This document shows, piece after piece, positions 12,559 through 24,100 of a stretch of 64,000 nt of DNA. The position numbers and the translations under genes were made by a program. The notes beneath the pieces are model-generated. The model was not told where the DNA came from. It worked only from the letters and a program-made list of their open reading frames with translations, and searched no databases. How positions within the stretch are numbered: the first letter of the stretch is position 1; each line of letters starts with the position of its first letter. This stretch comes from Oidiodendron maius Zn (Eukaryota; Ascomycota; Leotiomycetes; Myxotrichaceae), in NCBI GenBank assembly GCA_000827325.1, contig KN832884.1, forward strand, positions 594,953 through 658,952. Direction: 5' to 3'.

Positions 12559-13408
12559 ACCATCTGGCGATTACCGCTTCTTAGCCACATAGCGAAATAC
12601 TAACCTCTGCTACGTCCCATGCTGCTTTCTACTCAATGTTGATGCTTCAGATACCTTCACTATCGTCTCTAAATCTCTGCGTAAATCTAGTTGGTGTTTT
12701 CCTTAAAGTTCTAAGCTAGAGTCATATTGCGACTTGTTGTGATGGCCGTCTCTTAATTCATGCTGCTTGTATTCCTACACTGCATGTCGGCAGCCTCGAA
12801 TGTTGAGTTTGGGCCGAGAGCAAGGCTTTGGCACCGCATACAATAGTTTGTGGCTGCCAAAGGCCAATGGTTTCAGGGGGGTACGTAGTGTCGCATGGAT
12901 AGCCTGTCAGGGCGTCGGTCAAGTCGCCAGCCAGGTCGGCAGGAAGGGGCCAAATATCGCGCGTGCCAAGATGGCCGAAGGCTTGACATTATAGCAACCC
13001 GCGGATCACTCCCGGGCTCATTGTGAGTGCCATGGCCCAGTCGGCGTCCGATGCTGCAGACTTTACCCAGGTGTCACATTTGCCATGAAGCTCCCGCGAA
13101 AAACCGATCTATTGCAGAAATGTGTGGCTCCCCGCCGCAGCGGTTGCTTGTGACGCCGCCCATACCACTTGTATGCGGACTTAAATTGCATTTGGAGTCA
13201 GACCTCGACAGTTAACCTGACTGGCCATATATAGACTTGATGTGGGGATGTGGACAGAGCCAACAGACATGTACAAATATGAGGAATTCTCCTGGTTCCC
13301 TGAGCAGCTCTACTTCCCGACAGTCTAGGTTGGGTGCAGTTTCTATACCCTCAAACTTGTTTTAAATCTTTGATAGCTCGAACATCAGTGCTATTCCTAC
13401 GAAACAAG

Positions 13409-14106
13409 ATGTCGACCCCAAATTCAGTGGCAGTACCGGAGAGCCGTTGCGGCTGCATGCATTGCATTCAAAGCCAACATGACACTCAAAAGGCAATTAT
13501 AAAATGACCCTGTAGTAAGAATCAGAGTACTGATGTTCCCAGTGTATGCCAGGTGCCGTGTCATGGTCATACGAACAACGTAATCGTTCCATTGAAATGG
13601 ATCGCCCTTGTGCAACACCTGGCCCTGCCCAATTGCAACTCGGTTACTCTTCGATCATTCAACAGACACAACGGCAACCAGATGCACGTATCTTGAGTCG
13701 CCATTCTAACATAGATGCATTCCAAAGAACACAAAATTCCTATTCCTTCCAGCCAAATCCAACTCCAGGGTCAACCGGGGTTGTCCTTTACCAAGCCGAG
13801 ACTACCCCAGAGGTTCACTTGACTACAGACGGTCTCTTACGAGAGAGTCTTCAACGCCTTCGCAATCTCTCTCGGGAGATTGCCCTTTTTGTCTCCCTCA
13901 ATGAATCTGCCGTTCATGATGGTCAACAAACGTCCTCATCCACTTCTATGTCATCCGGCACGGGGATAACTAAATCAACAAACATCACGCCACAGCAGGC
14001 GTCAGAATTGCAATTCTTATCTTGGCAAATCCAATGCTTGATGACACAGATCACTGCCGGATGTCCTTTCCCACCAAAATACAATGGAATGGCACAGCAT
14101 TGGTAA
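13409..14106 (+). CDS. degenerate zinc-cluster family member 4, open frame, cysteines lost (215 aa)
   Basis: Exons 13409-13492 and 13543-14106 fit the family plan if the 50-nt intron is of GC-AG type (GCAATT...CCCAG). This gives an uninterrupted 215-residue frame of normal family length. Aligned with member 3, the third and sixth cysteines remain, and the first can be aligned. The second and fifth are Ser and the fourth is Arg; the last two each differ from Cys by one base. The cluster therefore cannot coordinate two zinc ions in the usual way. The C-terminal region is clearly retained: ITPQQASELQFLSWQIQ matches ITLQQALELKCVGSEIQ. After the stop, similarity to member 3 appears to continue in another frame (about 14100-14160), which suggests a late frameshift. 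It could be a protein living on its C-terminal domain or an early pseudogene. Confidence 0.5.
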
Positions 14107-15970
14107 TCATTGTGGGCAGCAGAGCTGCGAACAATGCCGCTGATGATGATGAACAGCTCACCTCTCTATGCCTATGGTGGCCAAGTTTTGAAGTAGTATT
14201 CGGGCAGGAGCAAGATACCACAAAAAATATAAACATAGATCGCATGTCTAATTATTTTGCAATAAAAATTTTGATTTCGGGTATATTGGCGGTGCTTCAA
14301 ATACGTTGTGAGATATGAATAACCCATATTATTACAACGGTATTTTCCTTCCATTGCAATACCTACTGCGCCACTGTATGACAATTCTGGTACCCGCCCA
14401 CGTCCGGAGACGTATTTTGATATACGAGTGTTTGTTCCGATATTTGCTTACAGCACTCCTATATCTGCTGGCCCCATAACGTTACTCTATCTTATACAAG
14501 GCTAACGCTAGTACCAATAATTCGCCAGATCCTTTTTGTAGTAGCGCAGTATTCGGCGCCTACGTAAGGTACGACGGGTCCATAGTATTCGGGGTAAGCT
14601 CATTGCGACGGACCCTCCCCTCGCTCATTTCCATCGTTTGAGAGAACAACTGCATGACTGCGTCACGGCTCGGCTCCGGGACAAGGGGACCGTGCGAGAC
14701 GACAGGACGGGCATAATTTTTTGTGAAGGGCGCGGTTCACGCCGTGAGCGGTGTGAAGTGATAGGCAGTGGGATTGCTCTCTTGGGCTGCGCCACTCCGG
14801 GCCCAAACTTGTCAGCCTGGATGGAGATGGATTACAAGTGCGGTCTGTAGCCAAAGTTCCGGATGCTTCTGGTTCATCCCAATCTCCGTGCTTGCCTGGC
14901 CCCACTGTCTCACATCCTTCCCCGTCACTCCCTCCTCTTGTCTAGCTAACCCTGTCGATCTTCCGCCTCTTTCTTGTGTTTGGAGTACTCTTTCCAACAC
15001 CTAGACTTTGTCTCCATGATCCTTATTCTCTACATAGTTTCTCTAAACAACAGTGCAATTCATAAAGGGATAATAACTTGGAATCGTACGTTTTCCCGAA
15101 CCATACAAAATATTACCCGAGGCCGCGGCCTCGGCCTGAAGTCATTAACTCAAGAGTAACCACCATTACAAGAGAGGAGGCGGCTGATAATATAGAATCC
15201 TTTACAACAGTACCCTTCGACGAGCACTTCGCATCAAGCTTATCATGATTGTCACCGTCCCAGATCCAGCTGTGTTGGCTCCGACCTGCTGATCTCCACT
15301 CTCTTGCATGATGCGTCTTTTGGTGCTAAGCTGGCTGTTATGCCCGGTCCGTATCCGAAACGAAGTTGCACTCTGGAGCATCACTCCTAGTTACCCAGGC
15401 AGGGAATAAATTTGAAATTTCGGTAGCCGCGCTGTTGGCACCATGTACTGGTCTAGGAAAGTGAAAGGGTCACGAACAGGGACCAGGCAGGCTTCATAGT
15501 GGCTTGGATGACTGCCAAGTGGCAGACGGGGCACTGTAAGGGTCTGCGGACAGATTACATGGGACCCCTAATCCAACCCTGGCTATTTCACAAACTATCA
15601 AAAGCATCGATGTGCGTCTCACTCTCAATATAGAAGGAGATGGATCTTCTGCCTGTCTTCGAGGCGTCATGGATGCGCCTGGTGCCAGCACTATGCTATA
15701 CATAGATGCAAGCTTGACTCGTATCCTTGCAGATTGGGCAGGGTATCAAATCATCAAATCATGAAAGTATCTCTTACTGAATAGTCGTCGTGGTACGGGA
15801 GGAATAGTCTGGTAAATATATAAATACTAATCTTTTATTTCCTGTCTTCAAGTATAACAGTTATTCATCTATTGAATTCAATAGCCATCCGGCAAGAACC
15901 AGCTCCTCAGCCATTTAAACCTGTTCACTCTTAAACTGAGCTTTGGTACTCTTCGACCGTTCAGTATTCA
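14107..15970. other. gene-poor stretch of 1.9 kb
   Basis: The first ~60 bases carry out-of-frame similarity to the tail of the 8546 gene. Elsewhere I see only short unrelated ORFs and no repeats or RNA genes. The 130 bases before 15971 resemble a leader sequence. Confidence 0.4.
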
Positions 15971-16640
15971 ATGGCAGCCTCAAATTTGTCCGCACTGCAC
16001 CAGAAGCACCTTGAAAGAAGCTATCTCAAGTGTACACGTGCCGCCATGACGAGCAAAAAGTACGTTTCCCGACTGCAAAGCTATATCCAGGAGCTAATAT
16101 TTTGTAGTGCACGCCTGCAAATCGAGTGTGGCCTCGGGAGTGTGATCTATGCATCAAACGCGACCACCATTTCTCTGAACTTCGTTTCCCTGGAGCTGAG
16201 CCAGATACTTCTTCGACAATACTTCATGCTCAGTATCCACTTGGGGTTATCCATTCGATTTTCAATACGAAGGCGGCCACAGGCTTGGCATCCACTGCGC
16301 AGCCTTGGGCAAGCAATGGGGAGGACAAAGGCAGCAGCTCTTTGGCAATGAGAGGAGATATGGCAATGCGAAACCTATTAGTAGAGAAATAATAACAGAG
16401 ACTTGCACACATCTCAGCAGGCTTTCAAAATTGATTGACAGTTTTGTAACGATCAACCAATGTGCCATTAATAGTACTCAGAACTCTACAACTATTACAA
16501 CTATGGCAGGAGTGGGTGCCTGGCATTTTTTGCACATCACACTCGGACAGGCTGTAGATTTGGAATTCATATCTTCACAGATGAAGAGTTTAATTTTATC
16601 TGTCTCTGGTAAAGCTGACGTTCTAATGGGCGACTTGGCG
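15971..16640 (+). pseudogene. frameshifted copy of the zinc-cluster gene, family member 5
   Basis: The layout matches the 8546 gene: an ATG, the SYLK(C) approach, a 48-nt intron at 16060-16107 (GTACGT...TGTAG) before the third cysteine, then C-TPANRVWPRE-C-DL-C. A single missing base between the first and second cysteine codons breaks the exon-1 frame. The sixth cysteine codon is changed from TGC to TTC (Phe). After a stop at 16392 the conserved C-terminal region resumes in another frame (ITLGQAVDLEFISSQMK), so there is a second frameshift near 16390. Two independent frame breaks plus the Cys loss make a functional product unlikely. Similarity fades near 16640. Confidence 0.72.
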
Positions 16641-17970
16641 TGGAATGAATACCGCAGAGGTGTCCCCAGTATTATTCATTCTTTTCACTGCTGGCTTGGA
16701 CTAATTTGTTTCTGTTGTACATTATTGGCTTTCTATCGAATGATTTCTCTATTCTCCCCCCTAAACACCATTTTGTGTCACTTTATGCGGCGTATCTTTG
16801 CTATTTGTACTCAGTTCCGTCACTTTTATATGTTTGGACTTCTCACTTTCTCGTAACTGTACCTGCCTCTGTACACGTGTCACCCATTTTCATCCCACTG
16901 CCCTTCTCTTTCATTTATCTATTTCTTATTTATCATTCTCTGTAATTATGATTTCCTGCACGCTTTGCCTCAAATAAAGCAAAGAAACTTATGTAGTAGC
17001 AAGCTTCCCTGAGCAGTATTATAGGGAATAATGGTCGCCTATCACAAGAAAGATTTCAAATTGGGAATTGATAATCCCAAGAGAAAGGTGATAGAGGAAA
17101 CTGAAGGAGATTTAAAGGAGACGACCCTTCAATTTGAATTTAGTCTTATGAGAGAACTTACATGCGCCAGGTAGAGATTGCCATCAAGAGTCATCGTGGA
17201 CTGAGAGAGTCAGTGTGCTGAGATGCATTGAATGTATATAGCGGACACATTCTAAGACTTAAAATAGACAGAGGAACGATCCGCTACGCTTCACACATCC
17301 CCGTCAAGGAAGCGAGGCGTTTTAATGTGCCAATCTCGCATATACCTTGCCTTTGTCTCCACGTCATAGAATCTTTTATTGTGAATGACTCCAAGTATGT
17401 TGTCGTTGTGAGCACAACAAGATGCGCCAGCTTTCTATTGATATCAACTAGATTCTAGCTACCGAAAAGGTCTAAAAGTATAAATTTTATTTTAGGCCCA
17501 GGTGCCTCTCCTATCATAGGAATGTGAAGAAATCCATCCTGTTGTGAAAACTTTAGCGCCTGCATTGAATAAGTCCACTAATAACAGGTGATGCCAAAGG
17601 CGTTTGCTGCATGTAACGCCTGCAATGGATATAAATTCCCTACTTAGGACTAGTATTAGGTACGAATTTTAGTCATATAGGGGTTGTGCAAATCTTAAAC
17701 ATCTTCGTGGGTGCGAATATGACCCGAGCCCTTTTACTAGAGACCCTAAAGTGGCAATTATCTAAACTCTCTAGAGATCAAAGGATGCCAAAAATATTGC
17801 TGTGGCATGAGCAGGGCTGTAGATATTCTACACTGCATGTCTCAGACTCACCTAGTAGTTTAATCGGACTAGATAGAGCATTATGTAGCAAATTTCAATT
17901 AGTGTCGACAAGTTACTTGTCTCATGGCCGTGTAAAATAATATATTAATTAAAAGTTGAGTTTGCTGCGT
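16641..17970. other. non-coding stretch between member 5 and the SnoaL-like gene
   Basis: It contains copy B of the duplicated 3' flank. In member 3 this flank starts at the stop codon, but here it lies roughly 600 bp further from the end of the homologous coding part than expected. Something may therefore have been inserted between about 16640 and 17420. I recognise no gene in that interval. Confidence 0.4.
17420..17573 (+). repeat. duplicated 3' flank, copy B
   Basis: This copy matches 9275-9415, beginning GATGCGCC and including GTCTAAAAGTATAAATTT and CATCCTGTTGTGAAA. It supports segmental duplication of the 8546 locus rather than independent origin of the two zinc-cluster copies. Confidence 0.7.
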
Positions 17971-18456
17971 CTATGCGGGCTGAAACACTGCCCTGGTGCC
18001 TTGACTCCAGATTGTATTAATAACCCATGTCTTGATCTTCCATTGCCCATCGCTCTCCTTCACAACCTGAATGTCATAGGTACCTCCTCCTAGCCTGAAC
18101 TCAGCGTTGGGATCTTGGCCTTGGCCGGCGCGATAATGCTGAGCCAGGGCATTGGCGGTGAGATGTGCTGTATTAAGCCCATCCTTAACGTCTATGCGAA
18201 TACCAGTGATCAGATGCTGCGTATCCATTGGACCAACTCTATTGAAGCAATCATTATTAATGCTTTCTAACCCCTTCATAACGGTGCTGCCAACACTAAA
18301 AGTGATATCGGGGTCTGCGGCCCAGGAGGACTCCCAGAGAGCCTTGTTGTTGCTGTCAAGGCCTAGAGCAGCACGGATGACCGTGTCAGCAATCTCCTCG
18401 CGCGTGCTAAGGCCATTAAGTGACTGCGGGTAGGTAATTCTCGGTGCTTGAGTCAT
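17971..18456 (-). CDS. SnoaL-like / NTF2-fold protein (161 aa)
   Basis: A single uninterrupted exon with a clear start. The sequence has the shape of the SnoaL_4/NTF2-like superfamily. An N-terminal helix (STREEIADTVIRAALGLD) is followed by a W-W-A-x-DPDITF segment, a central HLITGIRIDV strand and a C-terminal W-KIKTWVI strand pair. Family members are small cytosolic cyclases, dehydratases, isomerases or proteins without known catalysis, often part of secondary-metabolite clusters. I cannot assign catalytic residues here. It is transcribed away from the FAD oxidoreductase at 19460 across a 1.0-kb gap, so the two may share regulation. No signal peptide is seen. Confidence 0.82.
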   Translation of the reverse strand: MTQAPRITYPQSLNGLSTREEIADTVIRAALGLDSNNKALWESSWAADPDITFSVGSTVMKGLESINNDCFNRVGPMDTQHLITGIRIDVKDGLNTAHLTANALAQHYRAGQGQDPNAEFRLGGGTYDIQVVKESDGQWKIKTWVINTIWSQGTRAVFQPA

Positions 18457-19459
18457 GGCATATATTATAGCCCGGTGTATGTATGAATATTTGTGCTAGT
18501 TCAGAGTTGAGTATCTGCTAGAAATCTCATTATTTTGTAAGTGGTATATGATAATAACTAATCTCACTAATAATCAAGCACGTTATATAGCCTTAACTTG
18601 CCCAACTCTGGTGCGTCTTGCAGCTGAGGCTGGTATCTCCTAAATCCGATTTATCACCGGGTACCTCAGCATTGCACGTTCTCATACATATCCTGCATCT
18701 CACTCGGGGAACCCTCTGAGTAACCAATCATTACCTTGCCATCGGCTAGCCGTCATGCGGGGGGCCAGAAGAGCTCCTTTTGCATGGAGTAAATAGATCG
18801 GCTGTTATTGAAAGGAGGTAAATACTCCTACATGGAATGTGTAGTGCACGTCCATAAAAGCAGTGGGAGGGCTAGCTTCCCGTGTTTACAAGGTTTTAGC
18901 TAAATTTAGCTCGATATGTGGAATTAAGAGGAGGGTGGAGCTCTAAAGCAGCTATGGAAGATAGACCTGTGTACGCGTCAACTCTGCTGGCCGGTAGTCG
19001 GGTTGCCATATTGTAACCATCCGATTGGTTATTAAGAGGAAAGAGAGTTGTCGAAGTGTGGGATGAGTATCAAAATCACCCAATCGTGCAAGCATGATAT
19101 CTGAGCGGATGACTTTTGGAGGGAAGATTACTCACTTAGAGCACCTTTATGGATCAAAGACGGCCTGCTTAATGTACCATTTCGGGGGGAAAGTGAGTTA
19201 TCCAAATATCCAAATGGGCCGATCAAGCAGAGGCCATGTCCGACAGCTTGCCTTAATGCCTCCACCCCAATGGCTATCCTCATGAAATGCCTCGTCCGTC
19301 TAATACCGATATATTTAACACCGTTTAACACCGCTTTAATGCCGAAGCAATACGGCTACTGCCATGCATATAAAGAACCGAGGAGTTCGGGAAAGAAGAT
19401 GAATCCTTCAAGCTTGGCTTTTATATCTGCTCCTTCCTTGAGACTGCAACTTAACGAAA
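18457..19459. promoter_or_regulatory. divergent intergenic region between SnoaL-like and FAD oxidoreductase genes
   Basis: This is the only spacer between two oppositely transcribed enzyme-like genes. A TATAAA word lies at about 19369-19374, some 90 bases before the oxidoreductase ATG. No zinc-cluster operator could be assigned with confidence. Confidence 0.4.
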
Positions 19460-21015
19460 ATGCCACTTATAGATAGAGCAGTCATCGAGAAGCTGAAAAG
19501 CACGTTACCAAATTTACATGTCCTGACTCCGGATTCCGTGGACTATAAAAAGAGCCTCGAGCGTTCGATGAGGAACACCGAAAAACCTGCTGTATGTGCT
19601 CTCTTAGTACGATCTGTTAATGAATTCAGCTCCCGTGGATCTAAGACATGGTAGGGTATTGTGGTATTTCCAACATCGACAAAGGATGTTGCCTCACTAG
19701 TTAGTTTTGGTCAGGATAACTCTCTTGACATTGCTGTCCGCGGAGGTGGTCATTCAGCAAGCGGTGCTTCGTCTACGGATGGGGGAATGTGCATTGATCT
19801 CTGTAAGATGCAAGCAGTGTCTGTTGACACCGGCACAATGCATGTCACTGTGCAGGGTGGCGCACTCTGGCGAGATGTTTACTTGGCTACTGAGAGATTC
19901 GGAGTGGCACTTGTGGGTGGGATCTGTGGCAATGTCGGTGTTGGAGGGTCAGCACTGGTGGGTGGATATGGATGGCTGACTGGTGCGCATGGCCTCGCTG
20001 TTGATAATATTGTTGAGGCGGAAATCGTATTAGCAGACGGCAGTATAGTTGCCGCATCTAGCTCTAAGAACCCGGATCTTTATTGGGCTTTTAGAGGTGC
20101 CGGACCTTGCTTTGGGATTGCAACTTCCATCGTCTTCCAAGGATACAAACAAGGTTTTGTCTGGCATGGCGATCTTATATTTCCACCAAGTGCTCTGACG
20201 GCCGTTGCGGAATTCATGAACTACTTGCTCCGGGTATCAAAGGGTGAAAGTTCCGCAATACTGATGATGGGTATGCTCCCTGGCATGGCCGATCCTGCTC
20301 TTGTGGTCCAGGTCTACTACGATGGCACTGAGAGTAAAGCGAAGGAATTCTTTGCTCCGTTATTCAAGCTACGTCCCATGGGTGATAGCACAAAGATGAA
20401 ATCCTTCGCAGGGACCACGGGTGGTGGCGATGATTTACCACCTGGCCTAGGAGAAGTTACCAGTGGGGGAATCATGGTCCCCATGGACTCGGTCTTTCTT
20501 GAAAGCCTCTTGAAGGACTACTTAGCGTTCGTCAAGCTGGTCCCCGATGCTTCTGAGACTATCATAGCGTATGAAACTCACCCCACCTATGGAATATTAC
20601 TTCATGCACAGACTGAAACGGCATTCCCAAATCGTGGCACGTTTGGCAACGTCATAATTTCTGCGAGATACACTAAAGAGGAGACTGCGGTTGCCTGTAA
20701 AGAGTGGTGTCGGGCGATGCATGACAAAGTCCACAAGGAATTTGTGCGTCGGAAGATGGTCGATAATGTGGACGAGGTCACTAAGACTGCAGTGGGAGAG
20801 TATATCAATTATGATGGTCCGCTTCTACGGCAATAAGATATAGATGTGAAAGCTAACTCCTGTTAGGGCTCGGCGAAAACCCCGAACGCCTATATGGTGT
20901 CAATTATAAGAAGCTTGTCATTCTCAAGAAGATTTATGATCCTCAGAATGTATTCAATAAGTGCGTAGATTTGTTACCAAGATCTGACAATGCGGTTGTG
21001 CAGCAGATGAATTGA
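19460..21015 (+). CDS. BBE-like FAD-linked oxidoreductase (about 480 aa)
   Basis: Three exons: 19460-19591, 19655-20816 and 20867-21015. Intron 1 is GTATGT...GGTAG. Intron 2 is GTCCGC...GCTAACTCCTGTTAG, an unusual donor but a perfect branch site. Joining exon 3 restores the C-terminal motif (YGVNYKKLVILKKIYDPQN) typical of berberine-bridge-like enzymes. RGGGHSASGAS supplies the histidine for covalent FAD attachment. GICGNVGVGG places a cysteine where bicovalent enzymes have their second flavin link, so bicovalent FAD is plausible. GGYGWLTGAHG and the PDLYWAFRGAG block follow as in the FAD_binding_4 family. Such enzymes perform oxidative ring closures or alcohol and sugar oxidation. No clear signal peptide is visible, so an intracellular role is likely. 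The divergent SnoaL-like partner suggests a small biosynthetic pair; the substrate is unknown. Confidence 0.88.
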
Positions 21016-22242
21016 GTGACAAAGTCTGATATACTTCGTGCATCATTGATTCGTTCTCTGAAGTGGAATCAGAGCGGCTAGAACAATCTGAGAGTCTAGA
21101 TAATCTATATTTTAATCTATATACTGCCAAGGTATTATACATGTGTACATTTTGTAATGTGCCCCTCCGTAAGGTGGAAGGGTTGCTGGGATCAATTTTA
21201 TTCATTTAAATAATGCTAATTACTTTACTATTAAGCTAGTATTAAAGTAAGGGATTCTATTGGCGAAAGCCATCCCCTAAGCGAGGGCAATTCGCACCAG
21301 CGTAGGGGGATAGTTCGGCTCAACATACAAGGCATCACGCTGCCGGTGATGGCAAACTCTTAGATCATTATTGCGATCCACCTGAGGCTACGTACCTAGA
21401 ACGTCCTCGCAATCAGAGCTCTGATTCCGGATATCCCTCCGCTTACTGCTACGTATTTCGCGTTGGTGCCTGGTATCAGGATGATCAACCTTTCCGTCCC
21501 CGGGCGTGCCAATCCGCTGAGGCAGACTGTACGGAGGAGAAACATGAGGCTGCTGAAGCTGGTGACGAATTAACTGATCAGTGCTAACATGCGGAAACTC
21601 TTCCATCTCTCTTGCGAGAACGGACGGGACGCCTTTCAAAAGCAGTGCCGTTAGCGCTTCCTGCACGGAGCAATCAATCCAATACCCACAAAGGTGGGGC
21701 CATTACCCGTCATTCCAACATTGGCCTTCCAGCCGACAGATGGGCTTTTTGGCATCAGCCATTCCGTCAGATTCATCCAACAAGCTCCCTTGAATATTTG
21801 AAGTCCCGCTCGGAACGTCTTCAGCCATGCGTTAATCAAGAGATTGATGTGTGAAACATATAGCTAAGCGCAAATAGGGGATTCCCAATTGTCTGAATTT
21901 AGTATTGTTGAAGAACCTACTGGCACAGCTGACTCTCCCTGTTGAAAGCAAGGCGTGAAATAAAGAGCTAGTCTACTCAAATATAGCAAGTATCATAGGA
22001 CAAATCTCTAGAACATAATAGAAAATACGTCTGCGCACGCTTCACTGCACTTCGCTACTTCACTGCCCCAATAGGCTAGTTGTTTTGATATATGTATCTC
22101 ACGTACACCTTTTGTTTTCCCTTTCAAAGAGACATAACGTTTCATTGTTGTTGATACCTCACACTGGGCTATCTTTGATTCATTACGAACACGTTGACTA
22201 TCTCTTGAAAAATTATCTCGACTTCGACAAGAATCATCCACC
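21016..22242. other. intergenic 1.2 kb with an unassigned minus-strand ORF
   Basis: A 92-aa minus-strand frame (21388-21666) has reasonable protein composition, including REMEEFPHVSTDQLIRHQ, but matches nothing I know and has no clear exon partners. The rest is non-coding, ending in the leader of the gene at 22243. Confidence 0.35.
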
Positions 22243-24100
22243 ATGCCAAAAGCCCTTCGACTGAGCGCCACTCAGCTCTCAGCTCTCGAGATCGACCCTG
22301 CGAATCTGCATCACCCCTTCCAAATCATCCCCAAGCGCGTCACACCAGGTAAGGGTGTCAAGGTCGTCGCGTCTCAAACTGAAGGTGCGGGACATGGAAT
22401 GATTGTGTTGGAGGGAGTGAAACCCGGCGAGTTAATATTTGAGATCGAAGAGCCCATGTTTACGATTGTGCGTTGATGTTCTCCATCTCTTTCATCTGTT
22501 GGCTCCGGGAGGTTGTGGCAGTGATTTACTAAGTTTGATGAAGATCCAAGATGGCAAATATACGTCGATGAACACATGCGACTACTGCTTTGCAGCCAAA
22601 GAGGAAGAAAGCGGTTTCCACAATGTTATATCGGAGGGTCTGAAGTTCATGGTTTGTTCTGGTTGCAAAGTTGTACACTACTGTAGCAAGGTAAGCGTTT
22701 GATTTTATCCCATTATTCATCAAATGCATTGCCTGCTTTGAAAGAATATTAGTCCAATCAGCGATTTAAATAAGTCCTGCAGGAATGCCAAATCAACGCC
22801 TGGAAGCAGTATCACAAGCATGAGTGCCGTTGTCTCATAACTCTGCAGGAGATGGGAATGCATCAGTCTGATGATGCAAATCCTGTGTATCAAGCTACAT
22901 ACAGGTCTTTAGTACGACTGTTGAAAATGGATCAGCACGACAAGATTTCAAACGCTCAAAGGATCGAGATCAGTGCCTGTTATTGGAATCAGAAGTTATG
23001 GCAGGAGGATAGTGACGCCTATCTTGAAGCAAGACATATTGCAAAGCAGGTCAGCGACATAACTGGTACAAGTCACCCCGAAGACGAGGTTCTTACATTG
23101 CTGCTGAAAGTAAGCCTAAGTCTCGATCCATTTGTATTTTGACTTTAGGTTCGCACTAACTATATCTGAAATATAGTTGGCCGCCAACGAGATAAAAATG
23201 ACTTTCCATTTGCTTCGTCCACTTGGCAGGAGTTACAAGTGTAATTCTCCATACGTCGTCAAAGCGGGACGCTGCTTTGATCCCTTTGCATCAATGATAA
23301 ACCACTCCTGCGATCCAAATGCCCTATGGCACTTTGAGGGCCGCAAACTCCGCCTTGTCGCCTCACAGATTCTCTCTCCTGGGGAAGAAATTTGCGTTTC
23401 GTACATCAAGTACACAAACTACAACGTTCGGCAACAAGAGCTACAGAGAGGCTGGGGATTCATTTGTAATTGCGATGTATGTTTGGTAGGGAAGTATGGC
23501 ATAAACAGCGAACCGGTCTTTAATAGGGTTATCCATCCACTTCCAATGGCCCCACAGGAACTATCATTCACCCGCGCCGCACTAGACAGTGAAGACATTG
23601 ATGCAGTGGAGATGGAGATGGCGATATTCCATCTCATGATACACCTCGCAAACAGACGAATTCGCCATGCACTCGGAGGAAACCGCAAAGAGGCTCTCAG
23701 AAGTTGCGTCAGGCAATACACTCTTGCACACGAAATGAAGCCGAAAATTGACGAGAGCGAGTTCCTTGATATACTGTACCACATGGTTCATCTCATCCAC
23801 GATCAGGATTTCGAGATAGGCTGTGATGCGATCTCCTTCCTTAGCCTGCATCTGCTGCACGAGAAGATGCTGCACGCTAAAGCGGCGTTTGGAGCAGATT
23901 CAAGCCTCTACAGGTTCGAGACTATGGAGTATCATAAGTTGACGATGACCTGGGGGAAGAGGACTGGGAAGAAGTGGATTGATCTTTGCGAAAAGAAGCC
24001 TCTAAAAGCTAAGTTCGACAAGAACTTGGATTTGCTACAACGTTGGGCTGGAGATCTATCGGGGTGTGTTCCGGAGCGCAAGATTAAGGAGAGAAAATAA
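22243..24100 (+). CDS. SET and MYND domain protein, SMYD type (about 540 aa)
   Basis: Four exons: 22243-22467, about 22544-22690, 22783-23109 and 23177-24100. The end of intron 1 (acceptor at ~22543) was chosen for frame and is the least certain. The SET domain is split by a MYND zinc finger, as in the SMYD family. SET begins around residue 50 (GAGHGMIVLEGVKPGE). MYND spans about residues 87-135: C-DY-C, then C-SG-C, then HYC and finally QYHKHEC. SET resumes with NHSCDPN near residue 275 and GEEICVSY. The Cys-rich post-SET motif GFICNCDVC lies near residue 335. These are the AdoMet and substrate-binding signatures of protein lysine methyltransferases. The C-terminal ~200 residues are helical and TPR-like in feel. 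The substrate is unknown; localisation could be nuclear or cytosolic. Confidence 0.88.

Larger units (their letters stand above)
11006..13408. other. gene-poor stretch with minisatellite and inverted repeat
   Basis: No gene is supported. The stretch contains the 18-bp minisatellite at about 12385-12475 and an 11-bp inverted repeat at about 12526-12558. Short ORFs here either read through the minisatellite or overlap one another. Confidence 0.4.

Noticed and set aside
12209-12603. ORFs of 76-106 aa across the minisatellite
   Set aside because: They are open only because the 18-bp unit is a multiple of three and lacks stops.
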